Of a DNA stretch of 64,000 nucleotides, positions 1 through 9,203 are shown piece after piece; position 1 is the stretch's first letter, and each line of letters begins with the position of its first letter. The position numbers and the translations under genes are program-made. The stretch is taken from contig NZ_JAGHZS010000007.1 in NCBI RefSeq assembly GCF_017745275.1, forward strand, positions 705,216-769,215, given 5' to 3'. The stretch is from Chitinophaga sp. (GTDB lineage: Bacteria > Bacteroidota > Bacteroidia > Chitinophagales > Chitinophagaceae). The notes under the pieces are model-generated. The model was not told where the DNA came from. It made no database searches and was given only the letters and a program-made list of their open reading frames with translations.

Positions 1-2
1 AC

Positions 3-651
3 AGCATCCTAAGCGGGCCGGCTACCATCAGTGGTAACACTGTTACCATCACCGGTGCTGGCAATGTGACCATCGCTGCTAACCAGGCGGGTAATGCTAC
101 CTACCTGCCAGCTACGCAGGTAACGCAAAGCTTCACGGTGAATAAGGCAACGTTGACAGTGACGGCGGTAAACACTTCTAAAGTATACCAACAACCTAAT
201 CCGGCGTTTACTTATACCATCACCGGATTTGTAAATGGTGAAAATAACAGCGTAGTAACGGGTACGGCTACACTCAGTACTACCGCTACTACCAACAGCA
301 CACCAGGTACTTATCCGATCACGGTAGCTATTGGCTCGTTAAGCGCTGCCAACTATCAGTTCACGCTGGTAAATGGTACCTTAACGGTTGGACAGGCAAA
401 CCAAACAACTCAAACCATCACCTTCCCTGCTATCACTAATAAAACATACGGTGCAGCAGCGTTTACACTCAACGCTACCAGCACCAGCGGATTACCGGTG
501 ACATATAGCATCGTAAGCGGTCCGGCTACCATCAGTGGTAACACCGTTACTATTACCGGTGCAGGAATTGTGACCATCGCTGCTAACCAGGCGGGTAATG
601 CTACCTACCTGCCAGCTATGCAGGTAACGCAAAGCTTTACCATAGGTAAAG
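3..651 (+). repeat. In-gene DNA repeat, about 145 bp, spaced 504 bp
   Basis: Bases 3-147 and 507-651 are nearly identical at the DNA level, for example both contain ACCATCGCTGCTAACCAGG. The spacing is 504 bases, exactly 168 codons, so recombination between copies would keep the frame. A more diverged third copy of the protein module follows at about 905-1145. Confidence 0.85.
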
Positions 652-1892
652 CTGCACTGACAGTAACTGCCAACAACGACTCCCGTACTTATACCGGCAC
701 CGCCTATACGAATGGCAATGGTGTCAGCTACAGTGGCTTTGTTGGTAACGATGATGAGGGCAAATTAGGCGGTACACTCAGCTATCATGGTAACTCACAG
801 GGAGCTGTTGATGCCGGCACTTATATCATCCAGCCATCGGGCCTGAGCAGCAACGACTATAATATCACTTATGCGAACGGTCAGCTCACCATTACGCGTG
901 CCACACAGCAAATCACCTTCACCAACATCGGTGGTAAGAATGAAGGAGATCCTGACTTTACGCTGACGGCGACCAGCAACTCCGGATTGCCAGTGTCCTT
1001 TAGCAGTGATAATACCACTGTAATCAGTGTAAATGGCAATACTGCGCATGTAGGTACTGCCGGTACGGTACATATCACCGCTACACAAGCTGGAAATAAT
1101 AACTATGAGCCAGCTACTGCGGTAACACAAACCATCATCGTTACTTCGTTTATGGCGCCGGTTATTACAGCCAACGGCAGCACCGCCTTCTGTGACGGCA
1201 ATAGCATCAAACTCCAGGCTACCGCTGCCCCGGCTTATGAGTGGTACCGCAACAATGTATTGATATCTAATGCTACGGGCAGCTCCTTCAGTGCCAGCGA
1301 AAGTGGTGTTTATACGGTGAAAGCCATTTATAACAATAATGTTGCCCTGCAGTCGGCACCAGTAACCGTTACCGTACATCCATTACCTGATGGCAAGTTG
1401 CAAACCAGTGGCAATACCACTATCAGCAAAGGGGAAAGTATAACGTTGACCGCTTCCGGTGGCAACAGCTATGAATGGAGCCCTGCTGCAGGATTGAATG
1501 ATCCGGGTATTGCAGCACCAGTAGCCCGTCCGGCGATGACTACTACTTACCAGGTAACCATCTCTAATCTCTTTAACTGTAGCGTTACCAAAGAAGTAAC
1601 AATCACTGTGAAAGAAGATTACAAACTGGAAGCTACCAACATCCTGACGCCTAACGGCGACGGTAAAAACGATCTGTGGGTGGTAAAGAACATCGATATG
1701 TATCCACAGAATGAAGTAAAAGTTTACGACCGTGCCGGAAGAATGGTATTCCAGCAACGCGGCTATACCAATAACTGGAATGGTAAAGTGAATGGCCAGC
1801 CACTGGCTGAAGGCACCTATTACTACATCATCACATTGGGTGATAGTAACCGTCAGTTCAAAGGATTCATCACCATCATCCATTCAAACTAA
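3..1892 (+). CDS. Secreted repeat protein with MBG/Ig-like domains and CHU_C-type T9SS sorting domain (5' partial)
   Basis: The reading frame is already open at base 3, so the true start lies left of the window; the first in-frame ATG at 66 sits inside a repeat and is not the start. Visible modules, by nucleotide: end of a Big-like repeat (3-147), an MBG_2-like module (about 150-400), Big-like repeat (415-650), MBG-like (655-895), Big-like (905-1145), two Ig/PKD-like modules (1155-1620), then a C-terminal domain (1625-1889) with TNILTPNGDGKNDLW, VYDRAGRMVF and LAEGTYYYII, typical of the gliding-motility-associated CHU_C family (type B T9SS tail). Known for the family: such tails direct export through the type IX system and surface retention. 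Inference: a large surface adhesin-like protein. The stop codon overlaps the next gene's first ATG by one base, and that gene encodes a PorP/SprF protein, the usual partner. Confidence 0.9.
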   Translation, partial: SILSGPATISGNTVTITGAGNVTIAANQAGNATYLPATQVTQSFTVNKATLTVTAVNTSKVYQQPNPAFTYTITGFVNGENNSVVTGTATLSTTATTNSTPGTYPITVAIGSLSAANYQFTLVNGTLTVGQANQTTQTITFPAITNKTYGAAAFTLNATSTSGLPVTYSIVSGPATISGNTVTITGAGIVTIAANQAGNATYLPAMQVTQSFTIGKAALTVTANNDSRTYTGTAYTNGNGVSYSGFVGNDDEGKLGGTLSYHGNSQGAVDAGTYIIQPSGLSSNDYNITYANGQLTITRATQQITFTNIGGKNEGDPDFTLTATSNSGLPVSFSSDNTTVISVNGNTAHVGTAGTVHITATQAGNNNYEPATAVTQTIIVTSFMAPVITANGSTAFCDGNSIKLQATAAPAYEWYRNNVLISNATGSSFSASESGVYTVKAIYNNNVALQSAPVTVTVHPLPDGKLQTSGNTTISKGESITLTASGGNSYEWSPAAGLNDPGIAAPVARPAMTTTYQVTISNLFNCSVTKEVTITVKEDYKLEATNILTPNGDGKNDLWVVKNIDMYPQNEVKVYDRAGRMVFQQRGYTNNWNGKVNGQPLAEGTYYYIITLGDSNRQFKGFITIIHSN

Positions 1893-2818
1893 TGATCATG
1901 AAGAAGTACATCTCATACCTCCTGTTGCTGAGTGCATTTGCACTCAGCAACTTCTCCGCCGGTGCACAAAGTACCGGTAACCCGGAAATGCTGGTAGAAC
2001 CACTGGCCGCGCAATACTTCCTGGATCCCTATCTCGCCAACCCTGCGATGGCAGGTCTGGATACAGGATTACACGTGAACCTCGCCTATCGTCACCAATC
2101 GTCGGGGATAAACGGCGCCCCCATCACAAAGGCACTAACAGCCGACTACCAGCTATTCAAACGGGTAGGCATCGGCATGAATATTTTTAATGATAAGGCC
2201 GGCCTGCTCAACAATACGAAAGTGGCTTTTAGTTATGCCTATCACCTGCCCCTGTCGCTGAATGGCGCCAGCGCCCTGCACTTTGGACTGTCAGGCGCTT
2301 TCATTGCCAGGCGGCTGGATACCAAAGAAGTAAATGGGGATGTCACCGACCCGGATATTCACGCCTTTAACCGGAGAGATAATTATTTTGAAGCAGATTT
2401 TGGAATGGCTTATACCCTTAAAGGGTTTACCCTGCAGGCTTCTCTGCCTAACCTCGTCAGCCTGGTGAAAAATAGTTCCACTGACCTGGGGATCGACCGC
2501 TCCGTTTTCTTTGCCGCCACCAGCTATAAAATCAACGTCGGGACAGAACTGAGCGCCATTGAACCGAAAGTATGTTTCCGTGGTATCAAAGGCTATGATA
2601 ATATCATGGATGCCGGCGCAAACTTTTCTTTTCTTAACAATCAACTGAATGCCTTTGGCATGTATCATTCCACAAATAGCTTCAGTGCAGGCGTTGGCGC
2701 CAATTACCAATCCATTGCCGGCTTTCAGCTGATCTATAATTCGCAGACGGCAGGACTCAGCAATTATACCAGCGGCACTTTTGAAATAAACCTGACACTG
2801 AACCTGTTCAGAAAATAG
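1892..2818 (+). CDS. PorP/SprF family type IX secretion membrane protein
   Basis: About 308 residues with a clear signal peptide (MKKYISYLLLLSAFALS, cleavage near GAQ) followed by QYFLDPYLANPAMAGLD, the family's N-terminal hallmark, and an alternating pattern fitting an outer-membrane beta-barrel. Known for the family: PorP/SprF-like proteins bind T9SS substrates carrying type B C-terminal domains and help attach them to the surface. The gene begins inside the stop codon of the upstream CHU_C protein, so the two are probably translationally coupled. Two starts are possible, 1892 and 1898; the second (MKKYIS) gives the cleaner signal peptide. The exact subtype (PorP versus SprF-like paralogue) cannot be settled from sequence alone. 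Confidence 0.9.
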   Translation: MIMKKYISYLLLLSAFALSNFSAGAQSTGNPEMLVEPLAAQYFLDPYLANPAMAGLDTGLHVNLAYRHQSSGINGAPITKALTADYQLFKRVGIGMNIFNDKAGLLNNTKVAFSYAYHLPLSLNGASALHFGLSGAFIARRLDTKEVNGDVTDPDIHAFNRRDNYFEADFGMAYTLKGFTLQASLPNLVSLVKNSSTDLGIDRSVFFAATSYKINVGTELSAIEPKVCFRGIKGYDNIMDAGANFSFLNNQLNAFGMYHSTNSFSAGVGANYQSIAGFQLIYNSQTAGLSNYTSGTFEINLTLNLFRK

Positions 2819-2859
2819 ACATTACCATATTGTAAAATATTTTTACCACTGCATATAAC

Positions 2860-2883
2860 GGCAACGCCTATACAGGCGATGCC
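2860..2883 (+). terminator. Stem-loop after the PorP/SprF gene
   Basis: CGCCT (2865-2869) pairs with AGGCG (2874-2878) around a 4-base loop, with GGC (2860-2862) and GCC (2881-2883) extending the stem over a 2x2 internal loop. It lies about 40 bases after the stop. No U-tract follows, so terminator function is uncertain. The rest of the gap to 3067 is AT-rich and probably carries the promoter of the next gene. Confidence 0.35.
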
Positions 2884-3067
2884 CCCACGGTGGCATAGAG
2901 TAAATGCGCTACCCCCGCGCTTCCTATTTTAATTATAAGTACCTTCGCAGCAGAGTCATCATTATTTTTAAGATATAATAATTTCCTCTCATAATTAAGC
3001 CAGATAAGCTTATAGATATATTTTTTTATATATAGTGAGATAGTAAAAAAAATACGCCCATTACTCC

Positions 3068-6000
3068 ATGCGCCAGACAAATATGAAAGGACTTGTCCTT
3101 AAAGTATTAAAAATAGTTTCCATATCGCTTGCTGCCATCATCCTGTTATTATTTTTAATGCCGATACTTTTTCCCACCACCATCTCCAATAAAATAAAAA
3201 CCTGGACCAACAACAGCATCACCGGGGACCTGAACTTCTCCAAAGCAAGACTGTCCTTTTTTAATCACTTTCCGTCACTCACCCTAACCTTGTATGATTT
3301 TAGTTTGAAAGGCGCCGCACCCTTCCAGGCGGATACACTGATATCTGCCAACGAAGTAGCACTGGGCATTAACTTATCCAGCGTTTTTTCCAGCTCCATT
3401 AATATTGATGAAATATACCTGACCAAAGGAAATATACATGTACTGGTAGATACCGCCGGTCACCCGAACTATAACGTTTACAAATCATCCGATACCACTA
3501 CTTCCAATAAATCCGACAGCGGCAGCGCCTCTATGCAAATTGCGCGCATACAACTGGAACATTGCAATATCATTTATAATGATCAGTCGCTCCCCATGTT
3601 CCTCCGGGCCAAAGAAGTTAATTACCTCGGGAAAGGAGATCTCAGCAAAGCAGTATTCGACTTATACTCTAAGATCAGCATCGGTTCCTTCGATATCAAT
3701 TACGCTAATACCCAATATATTTTATCGAAGAAACTGAACGGGGAACTGATCACTAAAATCAATACCAACTCGCTCGACCTTATTTTTGAAAAGAATGATC
3801 TAAAGATCAATGAACTTCCTGTACGCTTCAAAGGAGAATTTGGTTTCCTGAAGAATGGCTATAAAATGGACTTTCGCCTCAGCTCCATGGAATCCGAACT
3901 GCACGCCATCTTCGGCGCGCTCCCACCGGAATATGCCAAATGGGCCGAGCATATGAATATCACCGGCACTGCCGACGTAAACGCTACGCTGATCGGGGAA
4001 TATCTCGCAGAAAGCAATACTATGCCGGACCTTACCTTTAACATGAAGGTCAGAAACGGCACCATCACCCACGACAAAGCACCTGCACCGGTAAAAAACC
4101 TGTTCCTGAACTTTCAATCTACACTCGCACACCTGAACACCGACAGCCTCTATGTGAATGTAGATTCCATTTTCTTTAATCTTGATAAAGACTATTTCAG
4201 CGCCGTAGTACGTTTGAAAGGCCTGGCCACACCGGATATTTATGCTAAAATGAATACCGATATAGACCTGGAAAAATGGAACCAGACCGTAGGACTGAAA
4301 ACCATAGACCTGAAAGGACGCCTGCAGGCACATCTACAGGCGAATGGCCGCTATGCCAAAACAGTGGTGTATAAAGGTTTACAACACCGCCCCGATACGG
4401 TGATCAGCAGCATCCCTGTATTTGATTTTGCCGCTACCCTGCGTAATGGCTATCTTAAATTTGCTTCTATGCCGGAAGGCGTGAAAAACATCAGCTTTAA
4501 CGCTAAAGCCTCCTGCCCCGACGGCCAGTATACACACACCTATTTCAGCATCAACGATCTCAATGCCACGATGCTGAGTAACTATATCCGCGGCTACTTC
4601 CAACTGTCGAATGCCCGGGAGCCACTCATTGATGCTAAGCTGGAATCCGTGCTGCACATGAGCGACCTCAAAAAGGTATACCCGATAGACAGTCTCGATA
4701 TGACTGGTGACCTGGCCATCAACGTGGCCACCAAAGGCACCTACCTGCCAGCCAAACGACTCTTCCCCGTTACTACCGGACAGCTTACCATGAATAACGG
4801 TGCCGTACAAACGAAATATTATCCGCATCCGCTGGAGAAAATTAATATAGACGCCTCCGTTACCAATACCACCGGTACCATGCAATCGCTGAAAGTAAAC
4901 CTGAAGCCTGTTTCCTTCGAATTTGAAGGACAACCATTTGTGCTGAAAGCGGACCTGAATAATTTCGATAATCTCCGGTATAATATCACCTCCAATGGGG
5001 TAATAGACCTGGGCCGCATTTACCAGGTGTTTGCCATCAAAGGATACGACCTGAAAGGATTTATTAAAACGAACCTGTCGCTCCAGGGCACCCAGGGCGA
5101 CGCACTCGCCGGCAGGTACAATAAACTCAGTAACAGTGGCACCATGGTGATCAAAAACATTGCCCTGACGGCCGCTCAACTGCCTTTGCCATTCGTGATC
5201 AACAATGGTGTTTTCCGTTTCGACCAGGACAAAATGTGGTTTGACCAGTTTAATGCCACCTATGGCAAATCAGGGATTAACCTGAACGGATATCTCAGTA
5301 ATGTGATTGGCTATGCTACTACCAAAGATCAGCCGCTGCGTGGTTCCTTTGACCTGAAAAGCGGGTATATACTGGTAGATGAAATGATGGTGAATGGCGC
5401 GCCTAACAATAGCCCCGCCGCACCTGCATCTTCAGGCGTAGTGATGATCCCGTCCAACTTATCGCTTACACTCAATGCCGCCGCAGATAAAATCCGTTTC
5501 AAAGGAATAGACATCAGTAATTTCCATGGGCAACTGGTGGTAGACAGCAGCCGGATGAAGCTGAACCAGACCGGGTTTACCATTATTGGTGCTCCGGTAG
5601 AAATGGATGCCACTTATGTAAGCCTGCAACCTAAACGGGCATCCTTCGATTACCACATCACGGCGAAAGAATTTGATATCAAACGTGCTTATAACGAAAT
5701 AAAAATCTTTCATGACATGGCCACTTCCGCTGCCTATGCCAGTGGTGTGGTAGGACTGGACTATCGCCTGAATGGCAAACTGGATGAGAACATGAATCCT
5801 GTATATCCGTCGCTGAAAGGGGGTGGTGTTTTATCTATCAAAAAAATAAAACTGAAGGGCTTCAAATTATTCAACGCGGTGAGCAGCAGTACAGGAAAAG
5901 GTGACATGAAAGATCCTGATCTTTCTGAAGTCAATATCAAGTCGGAGATTAACAATAACATCCTCACTATCAGCAGAACCAAAATGCGCATTGCGGGCTT

Positions 6001-6199
6001 CCGGCCACGCTTTGAGGGACAGGTGAGCCTGGATGGCAGGCTAAACCTGAAAGGGCGACTGGGGCTGCCACCTTTTGGTATTTTTGGTATACCCTTTAAC
6101 GTTACAGGGACACAGAACAACCCGCAGGTAAAGCTACGCCGCGGCAGTGATAACAAACTGGAAGAAACAGAAGATCCGGATGAAGAAGATAAAAAATAG
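3068..6199 (+). CDS. AsmA-like family protein
   Basis: 1043 residues (about 1038 from the alternative ATG at 3083, MKGLVLK, which gives a compact cytoplasmic N-terminus). One N-terminal transmembrane helix (VSISLAAIILLLFLMPIL) is followed by a long beta-rich region with no further membrane segments. The N-terminal part (NKIKTWTNNSITGDLNFSKA, FFNHFPSLTLTLYDFSL) and the C-terminal part (KMRIAGFRPRFEGQVSLDG, GIPFNVTGTQNNPQVKL) match the AsmA N- and C-terminal pattern; the tail is acidic and basic (EETEDPDEEDKK). Known for the family: AsmA/TamB-like proteins are inner-membrane anchored and span the periplasm, with roles in outer-membrane lipid or protein homeostasis. It stands alone: the previous gene ends 249 bases upstream and the next gene is convergent, with only 5 bases between stops. 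Confidence 0.85.
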   Translation: MRQTNMKGLVLKVLKIVSISLAAIILLLFLMPILFPTTISNKIKTWTNNSITGDLNFSKARLSFFNHFPSLTLTLYDFSLKGAAPFQADTLISANEVALGINLSSVFSSSINIDEIYLTKGNIHVLVDTAGHPNYNVYKSSDTTTSNKSDSGSASMQIARIQLEHCNIIYNDQSLPMFLRAKEVNYLGKGDLSKAVFDLYSKISIGSFDINYANTQYILSKKLNGELITKINTNSLDLIFEKNDLKINELPVRFKGEFGFLKNGYKMDFRLSSMESELHAIFGALPPEYAKWAEHMNITGTADVNATLIGEYLAESNTMPDLTFNMKVRNGTITHDKAPAPVKNLFLNFQSTLAHLNTDSLYVNVDSIFFNLDKDYFSAVVRLKGLATPDIYAKMNTDIDLEKWNQTVGLKTIDLKGRLQAHLQANGRYAKTVVYKGLQHRPDTVISSIPVFDFAATLRNGYLKFASMPEGVKNISFNAKASCPDGQYTHTYFSINDLNATMLSNYIRGYFQLSNAREPLIDAKLESVLHMSDLKKVYPIDSLDMTGDLAINVATKGTYLPAKRLFPVTTGQLTMNNGAVQTKYYPHPLEKINIDASVTNTTGTMQSLKVNLKPVSFEFEGQPFVLKADLNNFDNLRYNITSNGVIDLGRIYQVFAIKGYDLKGFIKTNLSLQGTQGDALAGRYNKLSNSGTMVIKNIALTAAQLPLPFVINNGVFRFDQDKMWFDQFNATYGKSGINLNGYLSNVIGYATTKDQPLRGSFDLKSGYILVDEMMVNGAPNNSPAAPASSGVVMIPSNLSLTLNAAADKIRFKGIDISNFHGQLVVDSSRMKLNQTGFTIIGAPVEMDATYVSLQPKRASFDYHITAKEFDIKRAYNEIKIFHDMATSAAYASGVVGLDYRLNGKLDENMNPVYPSLKGGGVLSIKKIKLKGFKLFNAVSSSTGKGDMKDPDLSEVNIKSEINNNILTISRTKMRIAGFRPRFEGQVSLDGRLNLKGRLGLPPFGIFGIPFNVTGTQNNPQVKLRRGSDNKLEETEDPDEEDKK

Positions 6200-6204
6200 G
6201 GGTA

Positions 6205-7164
6205 TTATTTAATTACGCCCAGCTGCTTCATCATGGTCAGTTCATCGGTTACCCGCCAGTGTTCAGCGATTTTTCCGTCCACAATTTCTTCAATATTGAT
6301 TTGATTCACGCTAACAGACTTCCCGGTAGGTGGCGTACCAAACAACGTATCTGTTTGTGTGCCGGTCATAATGACCCTGGCTACTACTCTATTGGATGTC
6401 ACCACCATATCCCGGATCTCATAATGCAAATCCGGAAAACCTTTCCGGATGGCATTTACAATAGGTTTTAAGCCTACAGCGCCTTTTGGCGGGTTAGGTG
6501 TAGAGGGCGTGTGATTGATATAATCAGGGCTTAATAAGCTGTCCAGCAGGTCCACATTTCCCTTATTCCATACGTCGTTGAAATAGCGTTCTACCAGCTG
6601 TTTGTTGTGTGCTTCCACGTCAGTGCCGGTGGTAGCTACTGCAGGAGCAGTAGCTGTACCACAGGCGGTACCTAACAGTAGCATCAGGGATACCAGTGCC
6701 AGCGTTGAATTATTCACCACAGGGCGCTTCCAGATAATATTATCCACCGCATATTTGCCGCTGCCATTCAAGATCACAGCGATGGCCAGCCCGATGAACA
6801 ACAGATGGTATTCATAGCCTTCTCCTTTTTGCGTACCGAACCAGTTCATAAAGAAGCCGTTTTCTACGTGGGCCACAAAAATAATCCCGATGAACAACCC
6901 TATAATGGCCACTGACCATAGCCGGGACGCAAATCCCACGATCAGGGCGATAGCACCGAAAAATTCAATGAATATCACAGCAAAAGCGATGATCCAGGGT
7001 AAGTGAAGGGTTCCTGTAAAGAAGCCCATTTCTCCGGCAAAGCCGGGGCCGCCAAACCAGCCCAGCATCTTTTGGGCACCATGAGGAAATAGTATCAATC
7101 CTAAAGTGAGCCGTATGATGAGGCCTGTCCAGTCGTTGTTTGTTGCAAAGATGTTCTTTTTCAT
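6205..7164 (-). CDS. DoxX-like membrane protein fused to a SnoaL-like (ester cyclase) domain
   Basis: 319 residues in two parts. Residues 1-145 are a four-helix DoxX-type membrane domain (LTLGLILFPHGAQKMLGWFGG, AVIFIEFFGAIALIVGF, HLLFIGLAIAVILNGSG). Residues 150-175 (LALVSLMLLLGTACGTATA) look like a lipoprotein signal with lipobox LGTAC. Residues 185-319 are a SnoaL/ester-cyclase fold (LVERYFNDVWNKGNVDLLDS, YINHTP, GLKPIVNAIRKGFPDLHYE, AEHWRVTDELTMMKQLG). DoxX proteins are poorly defined redox or quinone-linked membrane proteins; SnoaL-like domains are small hydrolase or cyclase folds. The internal lipobox suggests a fusion of two once-separate genes. It lies 71 bases downstream of a Crp/Fnr gene on the same strand. 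Confidence 0.85.
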   Translation of the reverse strand: MKKNIFATNNDWTGLIIRLTLGLILFPHGAQKMLGWFGGPGFAGEMGFFTGTLHLPWIIAFAVIFIEFFGAIALIVGFASRLWSVAIIGLFIGIIFVAHVENGFFMNWFGTQKGEGYEYHLLFIGLAIAVILNGSGKYAVDNIIWKRPVVNNSTLALVSLMLLLGTACGTATAPAVATTGTDVEAHNKQLVERYFNDVWNKGNVDLLDSLLSPDYINHTPSTPNPPKGAVGLKPIVNAIRKGFPDLHYEIRDMVVTSNRVVARVIMTGTQTDTLFGTPPTGKSVSVNQINIEEIVDGKIAEHWRVTDELTMMKQLGVIK

Positions 7165-7235
7165 TTATTTGCCTTTATTTGATGGTACAAAGTAACGAGG
7201 CAGAAAAATGATAAAAATTAAAGTAGTTGAAGAAA

Positions 7236-7820
7236 TCAGGACTGGCTTAACTTTTTGCGGAGCATACTTAAAAATACCGGCGTAAAGCCTAAATAAGCCG
7301 CCACCTGTTTCTGGGAGATACGTTGTTCCAGTTGCGGATATTTCTGTATAAAATCAAGATAGCGCTGTTCTGCAGTATAGGACAGGTTTTGGTTGATGCG
7401 CCGCTGCTGCGCAATAAAGGCATTTTGCAACAGGATCCTGAAGAAGCGTTCAAACTTCGGCACCTTTTCATAAAGCAGTTCCAGGCGTTCCTTTGTAATC
7501 TGCAGCAGTACGGCATCTTCGAGGGCATCAATATAATATTCCGAAGGCGTACCGGTAAAGAAGCTATACAAGTCACTGGTCCACCAGCCTTCCACGCCGA
7601 ACATCACGATATGTTCCTGGCCACTGTCGTCAATCGTGTACATGCGTATGCAGCCACTGAGAATAAAGTTCTCTGTTTTGCATACCTCTCCCTGCCGGAG
7701 CAGGAAAGCTTTCTTCTTCAATGTTTTTTGGGTGAGTAATGAAAAGAAAAAGTCGATTTCTGTTTGCTCAAGACTAATATGGCGGGCCAGATTATTAAGC
7801 AACAACTCCTCATTCGTCAT
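7236..7820 (-). CDS. Crp/Fnr family transcriptional regulator
   Basis: 194 residues. The N-terminal cyclic-nucleotide-binding-like beta-roll (residues 15-110) contains KAFLLRQGEVCKTENFILSG, followed by a dimerisation helix and a C-terminal winged helix at about 150-192 (ISQKQVAAYLGFTPVFLSMLRKKL). The cAMP phosphate-binding cassette of E. coli Crp is not obvious, so the ligand is unknown; this length is usual for Bacteroidota members. It follows the epoxide-hydrolase-like gene by 29 bases and precedes the DoxX/SnoaL gene by 71, all on the minus strand, so it may control this small cluster. Two related regulators lie at 31735 and 36006. Confidence 0.9.
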   Translation of the reverse strand: MTNEELLLNNLARHISLEQTEIDFFFSLLTQKTLKKKAFLLRQGEVCKTENFILSGCIRMYTIDDSGQEHIVMFGVEGWWTSDLYSFFTGTPSEYYIDALEDAVLLQITKERLELLYEKVPKFERFFRILLQNAFIAQQRRINQNLSYTAEQRYLDFIQKYPQLEQRISQKQVAAYLGFTPVFLSMLRKKLSQS

Positions 7821-7849
7821 ATAAACGATGTCGTATTGATTTACAAATA

Positions 7850-9019
7850 TTATCCGGTGATGGTACCATTACGGTCGCCGAAAAACTGCCGTACATCGGC
7901 GGCTATTACACCGGGCACTTCCCATTCGGGGAAATGGCCGCCTTGTTCCATGATGGTCCAGCGTTGTACGTTATAAGTTCGTTCTGCCCATTCGCGTGGG
8001 GCCGGCACCGTTACACCGTCGTGTAAAGGCATCATAATAGCAGAGGGAACAGCAACGCGCGGTGGCTTTTCCGGATTCAGCACCGTTCCTGATACGGCCT
8101 CTTTATACGACCGGATAGCGGCAGCACCAGCGCCGGTGAACCAATGCAGGGATATATTATCGAGCAGTTCGTCACGGCCGAAATGTTGATCTATTTGTTC
8201 ACCGCCATCGCCCCATCGCTGGAATTTCTCAATAAACCAACTGGCCAGGCCTACGGGAGAATCGGCCAACGCAGGTGTCAGCGTTTCAGGACGCAGGGCT
8301 TGTATGCGTGCGTATAAGGTTTCTGTTGGCGCCCAGGCCGCCACTTTTTGCTGATAGGCTACTTCTGCCTCGCTGAGGTCCGCAGGCATCGGCGACATAA
8401 ATGGCGTAATCCCCGAACGATGCAGCCCTATTACCCGCTCCGGGTAGTGCAGTCCTATTTGCTGTTGTACCAATGCGCCCTGGTCTGAGCCGCGACAGGC
8501 AAAGCGCTCATAGCCTAGGCCTTCTGTCATTAACGGAACGATGAGGTCCGCTATCCGTTTAAAGTTCATGCCATGCTTACGGGGAATGGAACTGAAGGGA
8601 TACCCGGGCATAGACATCGCCACCACATCAAAGGAAGGCGTGCCATCGGTACGGGCAGCAGTGAGCAATGGAATCAATGGCAACAACTGCACAAAACTAC
8701 CCGGCCATCCCTGCATCAGCAGTAACGGGATGGGATCAGGCCCCTCTCCTTTGGCATGAATAAAATGCAGTTGTGAATCGCCGATGGTGGCCTGGTAATG
8801 ATCGAATTTATTAAGCCTGGCTTCCCGTTCGCGCCAGTTGTACCCTGAAAGCCAGTAAGCCGCCAGGTCACGCAGGTATTCCCCACTGGTGCCATCTTCC
8901 CAGGTAGCATCTTCCATCGGCGATACCCAACGGGTATGACGCAGGCGATAATGCAAATCAACAATATCTTCTTCCGGAATGTAGATGCGCATAGGTTTGA
9001 TGACGATACCTGTTTCCAT
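7850..9019 (-). CDS. Epoxide hydrolase family alpha/beta hydrolase
   Basis: 389 residues. Residues 10-115 match the epoxide hydrolase N-terminal (EHN) domain (PMRIYIPEEDIVDLHYRL, WVSPMEDATWE). The alpha/beta hydrolase core has the nucleophile Asp179 in RGSDQGA and the likely base His362 in QGGHFPEWE. The oxyanion-hole motif reads QGWPGS (103-108) where the family usually has HGWPGS, so His is replaced by Gln. Known for the family: water is added to epoxides through an Asp ester intermediate. No signal peptide, so cytoplasmic. It heads a minus-strand group with a Crp/Fnr regulator and the DoxX/SnoaL fusion. The substrate cannot be predicted. Confidence 0.88.
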   Translation of the reverse strand: METGIVIKPMRIYIPEEDIVDLHYRLRHTRWVSPMEDATWEDGTSGEYLRDLAAYWLSGYNWREREARLNKFDHYQATIGDSQLHFIHAKGEGPDPIPLLLMQGWPGSFVQLLPLIPLLTAARTDGTPSFDVVAMSMPGYPFSSIPRKHGMNFKRIADLIVPLMTEGLGYERFACRGSDQGALVQQQIGLHYPERVIGLHRSGITPFMSPMPADLSEAEVAYQQKVAAWAPTETLYARIQALRPETLTPALADSPVGLASWFIEKFQRWGDGGEQIDQHFGRDELLDNISLHWFTGAGAAAIRSYKEAVSGTVLNPEKPPRVAVPSAIMMPLHDGVTVPAPREWAERTYNVQRWTIMEQGGHFPEWEVPGVIAADVRQFFGDRNGTITG

Positions 9020-9203
9020 AGCTGCTAATAATTTCGGCAGATAAAGCTAATATTTATCGCGCATTCCGCCACGCGTTTTTTGTCACAGCTTTGCGATGTT
9101 TTACAGCTGCTATCAGGCCAAACATCACAACCTCCCTTCCGCCACACTGTTAAGTTGTATCTTAGTGATCATCTAAAAAATATCCTTTTGTAATAACTCG
9201 CTT

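Noticed and set aside
795..1379. 194-codon minus-strand frame inside the repeat protein gene
   Set aside because: Composition mirrors the Thr/Ala/Gly-rich plus-strand coding sequence; no recognisable protein features.
4379..5179. 266-codon open frame on the minus strand inside the AsmA-like gene
   Set aside because: Antisense shadow: no family motifs, no promoter, and the plus-strand frame encodes a coherent AsmA protein.
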